The position numbers were made by a program, and so were the translations under genes. A stretch of 64,000 bases of DNA from Pseudomonadota bacterium (GTDB taxonomy: Bacteria; Chloroflexota; UBA6077; JAJPGT01), in the NCBI GenBank assembly GCA_021325655.1, contig JAJPGT010000096.1, positions 124,001 through 188,000 on the forward strand, in the 5' to 3' direction. The notes below the pieces were generated by a model. The model worked only from the letters and a program-made list of their open reading frames with translations. It was not told the DNA's origin and made no database searches. Positions 18,091 to 26,171 of this stretch are shown here, in pieces. Each line of letters starts with the position of its first letter. The first letter of the stretch is position 1.

Positions 18091-19071
18091 ATGGCTGATC
18101 GACTCTTGCTCGCTGCGATCGTTGTCTTCGGCGTCCCGGCCGCGCTGGTCGCCTACATCAGCGTCGTCGAAGGCGTCCTGATGCGGCTGATCCCGTTCAA
18201 GCAGCAGCCCCGGGCGCGACCCTGGCTCTGGCTGCTGCCCGCGCTCGCGTTCCTCCTCGTGTTCCTCGTCTACCCCACGCTCAACACCCTCGCCTTGAGC
18301 CTGCAAGACGCGCAGTCGGAGCACTTCGTTGGGTTGGCGAACTACGCTTACGTCTTGACAGATGGGACCATGCTCATGGCGCTCCGCAACAACGCCATCT
18401 GGCTGGTCCTGTTCACCCTGCTGACCGTCGCGTTCGGGCTGCTGATCGCGGTGCTCACCGACCGCGTCTCCTACGAGTCGGCCGCGAAGGCCGTCATCTT
18501 CCTGCCGATGGCGATCTCCTTTGTCGCCGCGGGCGTGATCTGGAAGTTCATGTACGACTACCGGCCCCCGGGCGTCCCGCAGACCGGCACGGTCAACGCG
18601 GTGCTCACCGGCCTCTTCCCGGGCTTCGAGCCGCAGGCCTGGCTCATCAATCCCCCCTGGAACAACGTGGCGCTCATCGTCGCCGCCGTCTGGGTATGGA
18701 CGGGCTTCTGCATGGTCATCCTCTCCGCCGGGCTGAAGGGCATCTCGACGGAGGTGCTGGAGGCGGCACGGGTGGATGGGGCGAACGAGTGGCAGGTGTT
18801 CTGGCGGATCATCGTCCCGCTGCTCGGCTCGACGATCGCGGTGGTGGCCACGACGATGATCATTACCGCGCTCAAGGCGTTCGACATCGTCTACGTGATG
18901 ACCAACGGGAACTTCGACACCGAGGTGATCGCGAACCGGATGTACAAGGAGATGTTCAACGCCCGTGATTTCGGCCGGGCGAGCGCCATCGCCGTGATCC
19001 TGCTGCTCGCGATCATCCCGGTGATGCTCCTGAACCTGAAGCGGTTCAGGGAACAGGAGGCGATACGCTGA
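18091..19071 (+). CDS. ABC transporter permease (MalF-type)
   Basis: A 326-residue integral membrane protein with about seven hydrophobic segments. The first is residues ~7-32; the second starts at WLWLLPALAFLLVFLVYP. The cytoplasmic EAA loop that contacts the ATPase is EVLEAARVDGANEWQVFWRI, with the invariant Gly. It forms a heterodimer with the next gene product. The longer N-terminus with an extra helix is typical of MalF-type subunits. It overlaps the MalG-type gene by one base (TGATG). No ATPase is encoded nearby. Confidence 0.9.
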   Translation: MADRLLLAAIVVFGVPAALVAYISVVEGVLMRLIPFKQQPRARPWLWLLPALAFLLVFLVYPTLNTLALSLQDAQSEHFVGLANYAYVLTDGTMLMALRNNAIWLVLFTLLTVAFGLLIAVLTDRVSYESAAKAVIFLPMAISFVAAGVIWKFMYDYRPPGVPQTGTVNAVLTGLFPGFEPQAWLINPPWNNVALIVAAVWVWTGFCMVILSAGLKGISTEVLEAARVDGANEWQVFWRIIVPLLGSTIAVVATTMIITALKAFDIVYVMTNGNFDTEVIANRMYKEMFNARDFGRASAIAVILLLAIIPVMLLNLKRFREQEAIR

Positions 19072-19964
19072 TGGACACCGTCGCCATTCCTGGGCGGCGC
19101 GCCGCCGCGCTCCAGCAGGCGCAGCGCGACGGTCCGCTGCGGCGCGGGCCGCTGCACCTGGCGATCCTGATCATCTGCCTGATCTGGATGATCCCCACCG
19201 TTGGCCTGCTCATCTCCTCGTTCCGCCCGCCGGCGCTCGTCTCGACCACGGGCTGGTGGATGGCGTTCACGCCGCCGTTCATCTTCACGCTGGAGAACTA
19301 TCAGCGGGTGCTGACGACGAACAACATGGCGCAGAGCTTCGTCAACAGCCTGTTCGTCACCATCCCGGCGACGGTGATGCCGATCCTGATCGCGGCGTTC
19401 GCCGCCTACGCCTTCGCCTGGATGGACTTCCCGGGACGGAACTGGCTGTTCCTGGCGGTGGTGGGGCTGCTGGTTGTCCCGCTCCAGACCACCCTCATCC
19501 CGGTACTGCGGCTGTTCACCGCCCTGGGCCTCACCGGCACCTTCCTGGCGATCTGGCTCGCTCACACCGGCTACGGCCTGCCGTTCGCCATCTACCTGCT
19601 GCGGAACTTCTTCGGCGGGCTACCCCGGGAGATGTTCGAGTCGGCCTACCTGGATGGGGCCGGGACGTGGACCGTCTTCTTCCGCCTGGTGCTGCCGGTC
19701 TCCGTCCCGGCCATCGCCTCGCTGGCGATCTTCCAGTTCATGTGGGTGTGGAACGACCTGCTGGTCGCGCTGGTGTATCTGGGCGGCCAGCCGAGCGTCG
19801 CCCCCATGCCGGTGACGATCAGCAACCTGGTCAACTCGCTGGGCCAGGACTGGCAGCTCCTCACCGCCGCCGCGTTCATCTCGATGGCGCTGCCGCTGGT
19901 GATCTTCTTCTCGCTCCAGCGCTACTTCACCCATGGCATCCTGGCCGGCTCGGTGAAGGGCTGA
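19071..19964 (+). CDS. ABC transporter permease (MalG-type)
   Basis: A 297-residue permease with six hydrophobic segments, starting with HLAILIICLIWMIPTVGLLI. The EAA loop is FESAYLDGAGTWTVFFRLVL. It pairs with the MalF-type subunit encoded upstream; the start codon overlaps the preceding stop, indicating translational coupling. As in many Actinobacteria and Chloroflexota, the importer lacks its own ATPase gene and probably uses a shared MsiK/UgpC-like ATPase encoded elsewhere. Confidence 0.9.
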   Translation: MDTVAIPGRRAAALQQAQRDGPLRRGPLHLAILIICLIWMIPTVGLLISSFRPPALVSTTGWWMAFTPPFIFTLENYQRVLTTNNMAQSFVNSLFVTIPATVMPILIAAFAAYAFAWMDFPGRNWLFLAVVGLLVVPLQTTLIPVLRLFTALGLTGTFLAIWLAHTGYGLPFAIYLLRNFFGGLPREMFESAYLDGAGTWTVFFRLVLPVSVPAIASLAIFQFMWVWNDLLVALVYLGGQPSVAPMPVTISNLVNSLGQDWQLLTAAAFISMALPLVIFFSLQRYFTHGILAGSVKG

Positions 19965-19970
19965 TCGCAG

Positions 19971-20022
19971 CCCCCCACCCGCCCCTCTCCGGCGCGTCGA
20001 GCGAAGAGGGGCGGGTGGGGGG
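19971..20022. terminator. Bidirectional terminator-like hairpin
   Basis: A perfect 18-bp GC-rich stem (19971-19988 with 20005-20022) with a 16-nt loop lies between the convergent permease gene (ends 19964) and the TPP-enzyme gene (ends 20033). There is no clear U-tract on either strand. Confidence 0.6.
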
Positions 20023-20032
20023 CGCAGCGCGG

Positions 20033-20623
20033 CTACTCCCAGGCCATCTGCTCTTCGGGCGCCAGGCTCCCGATAGCCCGGCGGAACCGATAGGTGAGCG
20101 CGGCCGGGCGGCGGGGGGGCCGGGCGCTGCCCGCCTGCTGTCCGACACGGGCGACGACGAGGGAGGGGCCGGGCTGGGTGAGCGCCCGATCCAGCGTCGC
20201 TCGGAACGCCTCCAGTGTCTCGACGCGTTCGCTCCAGGCCCAGCCGAGGTCGCGCACGACGGCCGCCAGGTCGGCATTGACGGCGGTGGCGCTCTCCTGC
20301 CCGCCGGTCAGCCCGAGTCGCTGGTTGTCCCAGATGATCACCGCCAGGTTGGGCGGGGCGAAGCGGCCGACGGAGACCAGTCCGCTCAGGCCCATCAGCA
20401 CCGCCCCATCTCCTTCCAGCACTAGGACCCGGTCGTCCGGCCGGGCCAGCGCCAGGCCGAGACCGACGGAGACCGCGACGCCCATTGAGCCCCAGGTATA
20501 GAAGTTCCGGGCGCGATCGCCCGCCTGGAACAGGTCGAAGGTGGCGTTGCCCAGCCCGGTCACCACCAGTTCGTGGGTGAGGCGCGCGGCCACCACGCGG
20601 TTGGCTGCCTGTCGGTCGATCAT
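20033..20623 (-). CDS. Thiamine-diphosphate enzyme, PP-domain subunit (sulfopyruvate decarboxylase beta-like)
   Basis: A 196-residue protein corresponding to the C-terminal pyrophosphate-binding domain of TPP-dependent decarboxylases. The TPP motif is EGDGAVLMGLSGL, followed by the Asn of VIIWDNQRLGLTGGQ. The N-terminal ~30 residues lead into GLGNATFDLF. In this family (ComE, and the matching half of phosphonopyruvate decarboxylase) it pairs with a separate PYR-domain subunit, here encoded by the overlapping upstream gene. The substrate may be sulfopyruvate, phosphonopyruvate or another 2-oxo acid; sequence alone does not decide. Confidence 0.8.
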   Translation of the reverse strand: MIDRQAANRVVAARLTHELVVTGLGNATFDLFQAGDRARNFYTWGSMGVAVSVGLGLALARPDDRVLVLEGDGAVLMGLSGLVSVGRFAPPNLAVIIWDNQRLGLTGGQESATAVNADLAAVVRDLGWAWSERVETLEAFRATLDRALTQPGPSLVVARVGQQAGSARPPRRPAALTYRFRRAIGSLAPEEQMAWE

Positions 20624-21126
20624 CCGCGATTCCCCCCGGTCAGGCGGCTATCCAGGATCACGGCAACCCCGCGGCCGGTGTCGTAGGCGAGCTTCGCCGC
20701 GCCCCGGATGACGCGGTCCAGGTCGTCGGGCGCGGTCACGGTGTAATGCGGGATGCCGAGGCTATCGAACAGCGGCCGCGCGGCGAGCTGCATCGGGACC
20801 TGCACCGGGTTCCACTCGCCGAGCCCGCCGCGCTGGCTGATGAGCATCAGCAGCGGAATCTCGTAGGGAACGGCCAGGGAGGCGAGCGCGTTGGCAGCGT
20901 TGCCCAGCCCGGAGTTCTGCATCAGCAGCGCCGCGCGCCGGCCGCCCAGGTACAGCCCGCAGACCACGCCCACGCCATCCTCCTCACGAGGCATGGGCAC
21001 CAGGCGCACCGCGCTGTCCGTCTCCGCCCGGCGCAGGATCTCGTGCAGGATGATGTCGGGGACGTAGACCAGGGTGTCCACGCCGCTGGCCTTCAGGGCA
21101 GCGAGGGCGATCTCAGCCCAGTGCAC
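20620..21126 (-). CDS. Thiamine-diphosphate enzyme, PYR-domain subunit (sulfopyruvate decarboxylase alpha-like)
   Basis: A 168-residue protein corresponding to the N-terminal PYR domain of TPP decarboxylases (ComD-like). It has the conserved Glu in PMPREEDGVGVVCGLYLGG and the segment ALLMQNSGLGNAANALASL, which is diagnostic for ComD and phosphonopyruvate decarboxylase. The start is GTG 21126, with GGGAGG about 8 nt upstream. It overlaps the PP-domain gene by four bases (ATGA), as expected for subunits made in equal amounts. A TATAAT box lies ~30 nt upstream, back to back with the AOR promoter. Confidence 0.8.
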   Translation of the reverse strand: MHWAEIALAALKASGVDTLVYVPDIILHEILRRAETDSAVRLVPMPREEDGVGVVCGLYLGGRRAALLMQNSGLGNAANALASLAVPYEIPLLMLISQRGGLGEWNPVQVPMQLAARPLFDSLGIPHYTVTAPDDLDRVIRGAAKLAYDTGRGVAVILDSRLTGGNRG

Positions 21127-21155
21127 CGGTGCCTCCCACGGGGTGTCGGCGCGGC

Positions 21156-21161
21156 ATTATA
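21156..21161 (-). promoter_or_regulatory. Candidate -10 box (TATAAT) of the TPP-enzyme pair
   Basis: Consensus TATAAT on the minus strand, ~30 nt before GTG 21126. No clear -35. It is divergent from the AOR promoter only ~35 bp away, so the two units could share a regulator. Confidence 0.5.
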
Positions 21162-21193
21162 GTCGGCCCCGCGGCCTCCCCGGCCGCGGCCGC

Positions 21194-21221
21194 CTGACAC
21201 CGCCGCGGTGGACGGTATACT
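21194..21221 (+). promoter_or_regulatory. Promoter of the aldehyde:ferredoxin oxidoreductase gene
   Basis: CTGACA (21194-21199) and TATACT (21216-21221) are separated by 16 bp, giving a leader of about 70 nt before ATG 21297. Confidence 0.6.
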
Positions 21222-21296
21222 TTGGCGTCTCGACGCCGTAGCGCGCTCCGCTCTGCCTGGCGCGATCCGAGCGTGCTCTGATGAAAGGAGCGGTCC

Positions 21297-23180
21297 ATGA
21301 CTCTGTACGGCTACGCGGGGAAGATCCTCGAGGTTGATCTGGCCGCGCGAACACACACGGTGCGCGATCTGGACCCTGATCTCGCCAACCGCTTCATCGG
21401 CGGCACTGGGCTGGGCGCCTACTTGCTGTACCAGGAGGGCACCTACGCGGTCGATCCGCTCGGGCCGGACAACACGCTCATCTTCGGCACTGGCCCCTTC
21501 GCCGGCACCTCGGTGCCGCTGTCCAATCGGTACGGCGTGTGTGCCCGCTCGCCATTGACGGGGGTGTTCGGCGAGTCGGAGTGCGGCGGACACTGGGCGA
21601 ATGACCTGAAGCGGGCTGGCTACGATCTGCTGATCGTGCGAGGTAAGGCGGATCGCCCGGTCTACCTCTGGATCCACGACGACGAGGTCGAATTTCGGGA
21701 CGCCTCCCACCTCTGGGGCAAGGATACGTTCGAGACCCACGACCAGCTCCGCGAGGAGGTCGGCCAGGTCGGGCGCAGCGGCCAGGAGGCGCGCATCATC
21801 TGCATCGGGCCGGCCGGGGAGCGGCTGGTGCGCTACGCGGCGATCATGAACGACGGCGCCGACGGCCGCGCCGCCGGGCGCACCGGCATGGGCGCGGTGA
21901 TGGGCTCGAAGAACCTGAAGGCGATCGTCGTCCGTGGGACCAAGGACTTCCCGATCTACGACAAGGCCGGGCTGGACAAGAGTGTCAAGGGCCTGGCCAA
22001 GGACATCGTCAGCACCGCCAAGGGCTTCGGCAAGCTGGGCACCGCCGGGGGTGTGCCAACCCACGACAAGATGGGCAACTGGCCGGTGAAGAACTGGGCC
22101 GGCGACCACTTCCCGCAGGGCGCAGAGAACCTCTCCGGCGCCCGGATGGCGGAGTCGATCCTGACCGGCCGCTACTACTGCGGCAACTGCATCATCGGCT
22201 GCGGCCGGGTGGTGCACGTGAAGGAGGGGCCGTATGCCGGCATCGAGCAGGCAGGCATCGAGTACGAGACGATGTCGCTCAACGGGGCCAACCTCCTGCT
22301 CGACGACCTGGCGGCAGTCCAGAAGCTCAACGAGCTGTGCAACCGCCTCGGGATGGACACCATCTCCGCAGGCGCCACGCTCGGCTTCGCGCTGGAGGCG
22401 TACGAGCGCGGGCTGATCGACAAGGACGACACCGACGGGATCGACCTGACGTGGGGCAACGGCCCGGCGCTGGTGGAGGCGATGCGCCGCGCCGGGATGC
22501 GCGAGGGCAAGTTCGGCAACCTGCTCGCCGAGGGCACCCGGCGCGTCGCCGCGGCGATTGGCGGCGTGGAGTTCGCGGTCCACGTCCGAGGGCTGGACGC
22601 TCCGGCGCACGATCCGCGCGCGTACTACGCCAACGCCGTCGCCTACGCCACTTCCGCCCGTGGCGCCTGCCATCTGTCGTCGTTCGGCCACGTCTTCCAG
22701 CGCGTGGTGAGCCTGCCCGAGCTAGGCTACCCCGAGCCGGTGAATCGGCTGGATGCCGAGCGCACCCCGCAGCTTGTGCTGGACGGCCAGAACCTGATGG
22801 GCCTGTACGACAGCTTGAAGATCTGCAAGTTCACCCTGTTCGGCGGGGTTAAGCCGCGCCACCTGCACGAGTGGTACAACCTGATCACTGGCCGGAACCT
22901 GACGCTGGAGCAGTTGCTGGAGATCGGCGAGCGGATCTTCACCGTGAAGCGGATGTACACGCTCGCCGCCGCGCCCGACGAGCCGGACACCTTGCCGCGG
23001 CGCTTCCTGGAGCTGCCCCGCGACATCGGCATGGAGTCGCGCTCGGTGCCGCCATTCGAGCCGATGCTGAAGCGGTACTACGAGCTGCGCGGCTGGACCG
23101 AACACGGTCGGCCGAAGCCGGAAGTACTGCGGCGCCTCGGGCTGGACACCCTGGCCCCGCTCCCGGTCGCCACCGCTTGA
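21297..23180 (+). CDS. aor: Aldehyde:ferredoxin oxidoreductase (tungsten enzyme family)
   Basis: A 627-residue AOR-family enzyme oxidising aldehydes to carboxylates with ferredoxin. The N-terminal domain has YAGKILEVDLAART and GTGLGAYLLY; the cofactor-binding core includes GVFGESECGGHWANDLKRAG. [4Fe-4S] ligands are Cys295, Cys298 and Cys302 (YYCGNCIIGC) and the distant Cys510 (KICKFTLFG), the same spacing as in archaeal AOR. The enzyme would need tungsto- or molybdo-bispyranopterin made elsewhere. ATG 21297 follows GAAAGGAGCGG. Divergent TPP decarboxylase subunits could supply an aldehyde substrate, which is an inference. Confidence 0.9.
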   Translation: MTLYGYAGKILEVDLAARTHTVRDLDPDLANRFIGGTGLGAYLLYQEGTYAVDPLGPDNTLIFGTGPFAGTSVPLSNRYGVCARSPLTGVFGESECGGHWANDLKRAGYDLLIVRGKADRPVYLWIHDDEVEFRDASHLWGKDTFETHDQLREEVGQVGRSGQEARIICIGPAGERLVRYAAIMNDGADGRAAGRTGMGAVMGSKNLKAIVVRGTKDFPIYDKAGLDKSVKGLAKDIVSTAKGFGKLGTAGGVPTHDKMGNWPVKNWAGDHFPQGAENLSGARMAESILTGRYYCGNCIIGCGRVVHVKEGPYAGIEQAGIEYETMSLNGANLLLDDLAAVQKLNELCNRLGMDTISAGATLGFALEAYERGLIDKDDTDGIDLTWGNGPALVEAMRRAGMREGKFGNLLAEGTRRVAAAIGGVEFAVHVRGLDAPAHDPRAYYANAVAYATSARGACHLSSFGHVFQRVVSLPELGYPEPVNRLDAERTPQLVLDGQNLMGLYDSLKICKFTLFGGVKPRHLHEWYNLITGRNLTLEQLLEIGERIFTVKRMYTLAAAPDEPDTLPRRFLELPRDIGMESRSVPPFEPMLKRYYELRGWTEHGRPKPEVLRRLGLDTLAPLPVATA

Positions 23181-23189
23181 GGCGAGGAT

Positions 23190-23227
23190 AGCCCGGAGGG
23201 AAGCGGAGCTCCGCTTCCCTCCGGGCT
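23190..23227. terminator. 38-bp perfect palindrome after the AOR gene
   Basis: A perfect palindrome centred on GAGCTC, starting 10 bases after the AOR stop. It can form a very stable hairpin and probably ends transcription, though no U-tract follows. Confidence 0.55.
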
Positions 23228-23264
23228 GGTTCCGTTCGCGCACCTCTCCGCGCGACTGGTCCCT

Positions 23265-23404
23265 AGTGCGGGAGCTTGCGCCCCGCCACCCCGCTCTGAG
23301 CCCCGGTGCGAGGTTGGCAACGGCGTGGGGACCGGCCGCGCAGGCGCACAGCACCTCGTTGTGTCTGGCCGTATCGGGCCGGGCGGGGCGCAAGCTCCCG
23401 CACT
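23265..23404. repeat. 23-bp perfect inverted repeat with 94-nt spacer
   Basis: Arms at 23265-23287 and 23382-23404 are exact reverse complements. The spacer shows no coding frame. It could be a non-autonomous mobile element, a structured RNA or a second terminator. No target-site duplication is obvious. Confidence 0.6.
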
Positions 23405-23453
23405 ACTGACTGGCGACTGGTGTCGGAACGGTGCTGGGGCGAAGTGTTCGCGA

Positions 23454-23669
23454 TCAGGCGCTGCGCCGCTCCGAGACGCGGCCAGTGCGGTACAGCCACT
23501 TCCAGAAGACCAGCCGCTTGACCTCGGCGGTCGTGAAGCCGTTGATCTCGAGCTGCAGCCGCTCGTTCAGCCCGATCAGCGCGTCGGCCTCTTCGTGGGA
23601 GAGGACGCTCAGCGTGGCCTTGCGGCGTGGCTTGCGGGTTCCAGCGGGGGTGGGCGTGGTGCCGTCCAT
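23454..23669 (-). CDS. Small basic protein of unknown function
   Basis: A 71-residue protein with a perfect Shine-Dalgarno (AGGAGG, 6 nt before ATG 23669). The first ~18 residues are Pro/Lys/Arg-rich. The remainder (LSHEEADALIGLNERLQLEI, then FTTAEVKRLVFWKWLY) reads as two amphipathic helices ending in a basic, aromatic-rich tail. It is not part of an evident operon. No family recognised. The strong ribosome-binding site and the balanced amino-acid composition support it being real. Confidence 0.55.
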   Translation of the reverse strand: MDGTTPTPAGTRKPRRKATLSVLSHEEADALIGLNERLQLEINGFTTAEVKRLVFWKWLYRTGRVSERRSA

Positions 23670-23882
23670 GGCCTGCCTCCTGGCGCTTATGCTCTGCCCG
23701 CCGCTTCACCCTTCCCTGGATCGCGGCTGACTCGGGTGCGCCGTACACCAGGATGATCTGGCAACGTTGCTAGCCACAGTAAGGACTGTTCGGGCCACCA
23801 GGGACGACCAAATGGCCCGCCCGGCCGCCATCTTCGGGCACCCCGGCCAGGCCCTTCGCGGCACGATCGCGCCGCGACGACG

Positions 23883-24269
23883 CTAGAGCTCGGCGTCCAG
23901 GTCGTCACCCGCCGCCGGCCCGGCGCCCTCGGGCTCTTCGCCCGACAGGTCGCCCGACTCGATCTGGTCCACCACCTCGTGCCAGTCGTCGCCCAGCTCG
24001 TCGCCAAACGTCTGGCCCATCTTGCGCGCCCAGCGCGCGACACTCTTCGGGTCGTTCTCGTCGACGTCGCCCAGGCTGCTCGGGTCGGCCAGATCATCCA
24101 GGCGGCTTTCCTCGCTGCGATGCACCGCCACGCGCGACACCAGGCGGTCCAGCCGGCTGGAGCGGCAGTGAGGGCACTCGGGGGCGGCGGCCGCGGCGGC
24201 GGAGAACGTCTGGTAATACAGGCTGGCGCGCCGGCCGCAGTCGGCGCAGCGATACTCGTAGATCGGCAT
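23883..24269 (-). CDS. FmdB-type zinc-ribbon protein
   Basis: A 128-residue protein. It opens MPIYEYRCADCGRR, the FmdB/CxxC regulatory-protein signature, with the second knuckle PECPHCRSS ~22 residues later; four cysteines bind one zinc. The rest is acidic (SLGDVDENDPKSVARWARKM, then several Glu/Asp runs), as in longer FmdB family members. ATG 24269 is fixed by the motif; an upstream in-frame start would precede it with unrelated sequence. TATACT at 24296-24301 is a likely -10 box. Role unknown; the name derives from formamidase operons. Confidence 0.8.
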   Translation of the reverse strand: MPIYEYRCADCGRRASLYYQTFSAAAAAAPECPHCRSSRLDRLVSRVAVHRSEESRLDDLADPSSLGDVDENDPKSVARWARKMGQTFGDELGDDWHEVVDQIESGDLSGEEPEGAGPAAGDDLDAEL

Positions 24270-24355
24270 CCCTGGCTCCGCTCGCTGTGTGCAGCAGTAT
24301 AGCCGCCGGCACGCCGCGGCGCCGGGAAAGCCCACCTCCGCCCGCGGGAGCGCGC

Positions 24356-26041
24356 CTACGCTCCCCAGGCCTGGTACACCAGCCGGGAGAGGTCGGCGAT
24401 GAGCTGATTGCCGGCCTCATCGCTGGTCGAGCCGCTCGTCATCACCGCCAGCACGTAGGTGCCACGGTGCCCGTGGATGATCCCCACGTCGTTGGCCACC
24501 CCCGGGTACCAGCCACTCTTATGCTCGATCCGCACATCCGGGGGCAGCGCCCGGGCGAGCTTACTGAAGTCCTCCGTGGTGCTGAGCAGCGCCCGCATCT
24601 CCGCACTCGCCCTGCTGTCTACGAGCCGATCGGTAGCAAGCAACTGCAGCAGGCGCGCCATGTCGGCAGCGGTGGTCAGGTTTCCCCCCGGCTGCGCCGG
24701 GCTGCGGGTGGAGGAGAAGTGGTTGCGGAGCTGGGTGTGGCGCAGCCCGTAGTCCTCGAGCACGGCGTTGACCCGATCCACGCCAACCAGGTCCATCAGT
24801 CGGTTCGCCGCGTCGTTGTCGCTCACCGAGATCATCCGGCTCAGGTCCTGGCGCACGGCGTCCGTCCAGGTCAGGTGTCCGTCACTCGCCTCCTGGTACA
24901 GGGTCACCATAATCCCCAGCTTCAGGACGCTGGCGGAGGGAAGTACGGCGTCTGGGGAGACAGCGACCCGCTCGTTCGTCGCCAGGTTGAGGCCAACCAG
25001 GCCGACCTCCACCGCGGCGGGCTGGCGGGCGAGCAGCGCCTCGATCTGGTCCTGCAGGCCCGCGCGGGCCGAGGCCGGAGTGGTGGCCGGCGGCTGGGGT
25101 GACGGGGTGGGAGTGGCCGCCGGCGCCGGGGTGGGATCGGCCGCGGGTACAGTCCCCGCCGCGCTGAGGCGCTGAGCCAGGTCCAGCACCTCCTGCACCC
25201 GCTCCTGTGTCGCCGGGCTGACTCCACGCGAGCGCACGCTCGCCGGGCCTTGCAGGTACGCCGCCACCGCCTGCGACTGGTCGCCGAACCGATCCAGCAG
25301 GTAGCGCAGGTAGGTGACCCCGGCCTCGATGTTATCCGCGACCGGGTCGCCCGAGGGCGCCCTGCCCAGGAGGGTCGTCTGCACCCACTGCTGGGTCGCC
25401 GGGGTGAGCTGCATCACCCCGTGCGCCGCGTCCTCGCTGCCGGCATCCGGATTCCAGCGGCTGACGTGCCAGGCCAGCGCCCGCACCAGCGTGGCATCCA
25501 CCCCATGCTTCAGCGCCGCGCTGTCGAGCTGGCCGGCGATCGGGGAGCTGGGGAGCGCTGCCGCCGCCACCGGCGCGGGCGTGGGCGACGCCGCCGGAAG
25601 CGTGAGCCGGGCGCCTACCACCAGGGTATCCGGGTTCTGCAGCCGATTGAGGCGCGCCAGCTCCTCTACACTCAGCCCATGCGCCCGGGCGATCGTCCAG
25701 AGCGTATCGCCCGGCTTCACCGTCACCACAGTCACGTCCGATGCCGCCGCGTCTGCGGTGGCCGGCGTTGCGCTGGGCGCCGGGCTCGGGCCGTCGGCCG
25801 GGGCGCCGCTGATGGTGAGCACCTGGCCAACCCGAATCAGGTCCGGGTTCGTGATCCCGTTCACCTGGGCGAGCTGGCTCACCGAGACGCCGTAACGGCG
25901 GCTCAACCCCTCCAGGGTGTCGCCCGGCTTCACCACGATCTCCGTCACCTCTCCGCGCGCCCCGGCGAAGCTGGGGCCCACGAGCGCGAGCGCTGCGCCG
26001 ATCGTCGCGCAGAGCCGCGCCCAGCGCCACCGTCGTCGCAT
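24356..26041 (-). CDS. LysM-LysM-degenerate SLT-class A serine hydrolase fusion
   Basis: About 561 residues, exported by a signal peptide (WARLCATIGAALALVG). Counted from an alternative GTG at 26047, the order is LysM 36-80, LysM 106-150, a lytic-transglycosylase (SLT)-like domain ~175-290, a Pro/Ala linker ~300-328 and a class A beta-lactamase-like hydrolase ~330-563. The hydrolase has SxxK (Ser373-Lys376), SDN (409-411) and KSG (510-512). The SLT domain keeps AHGVMQLTPAT, but WHVSRW stands where the catalytic Glu-Ser should be (His194). It probably binds peptidoglycan and cleaves or senses it. ATG 26041 has the better-spaced GGGGAG. An obvious beta-lactamase Glu166 equivalent is not visible. 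Confidence 0.75.
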   Translation of the reverse strand: MRRRWRWARLCATIGAALALVGPSFAGARGEVTEIVVKPGDTLEGLSRRYGVSVSQLAQVNGITNPDLIRVGQVLTISGAPADGPSPAPSATPATADAAASDVTVVTVKPGDTLWTIARAHGLSVEELARLNRLQNPDTLVVGARLTLPAASPTPAPVAAAALPSSPIAGQLDSAALKHGVDATLVRALAWHVSRWNPDAGSEDAAHGVMQLTPATQQWVQTTLLGRAPSGDPVADNIEAGVTYLRYLLDRFGDQSQAVAAYLQGPASVRSRGVSPATQERVQEVLDLAQRLSAAGTVPAADPTPAPAATPTPSPQPPATTPASARAGLQDQIEALLARQPAAVEVGLVGLNLATNERVAVSPDAVLPSASVLKLGIMVTLYQEASDGHLTWTDAVRQDLSRMISVSDNDAANRLMDLVGVDRVNAVLEDYGLRHTQLRNHFSSTRSPAQPGGNLTTAADMARLLQLLATDRLVDSRASAEMRALLSTTEDFSKLARALPPDVRIEHKSGWYPGVANDVGIIHGHRGTYVLAVMTSGSTSDEAGNQLIADLSRLVYQAWGA

Positions 26042-26171
26042 CCTCACTCCCCATCATGGGCCGTGGGATGGCCCATCAGAGAAGCGTAGGGCAGTGACGA
26101 TTACGCCGACGTTACTCCCACGTGCCGGAACGTCACAATGCTCCTACAACCGGCACGGGGCGGCGGCGCGG

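Noticed and set aside
16326-18324. Long minus-strand reading frames opposite the sugar-binding protein
   Set aside because: They are antisense to a clear lipoprotein gene and consist of low-complexity, Arg/Gly-rich shadow translation, an effect of high GC.
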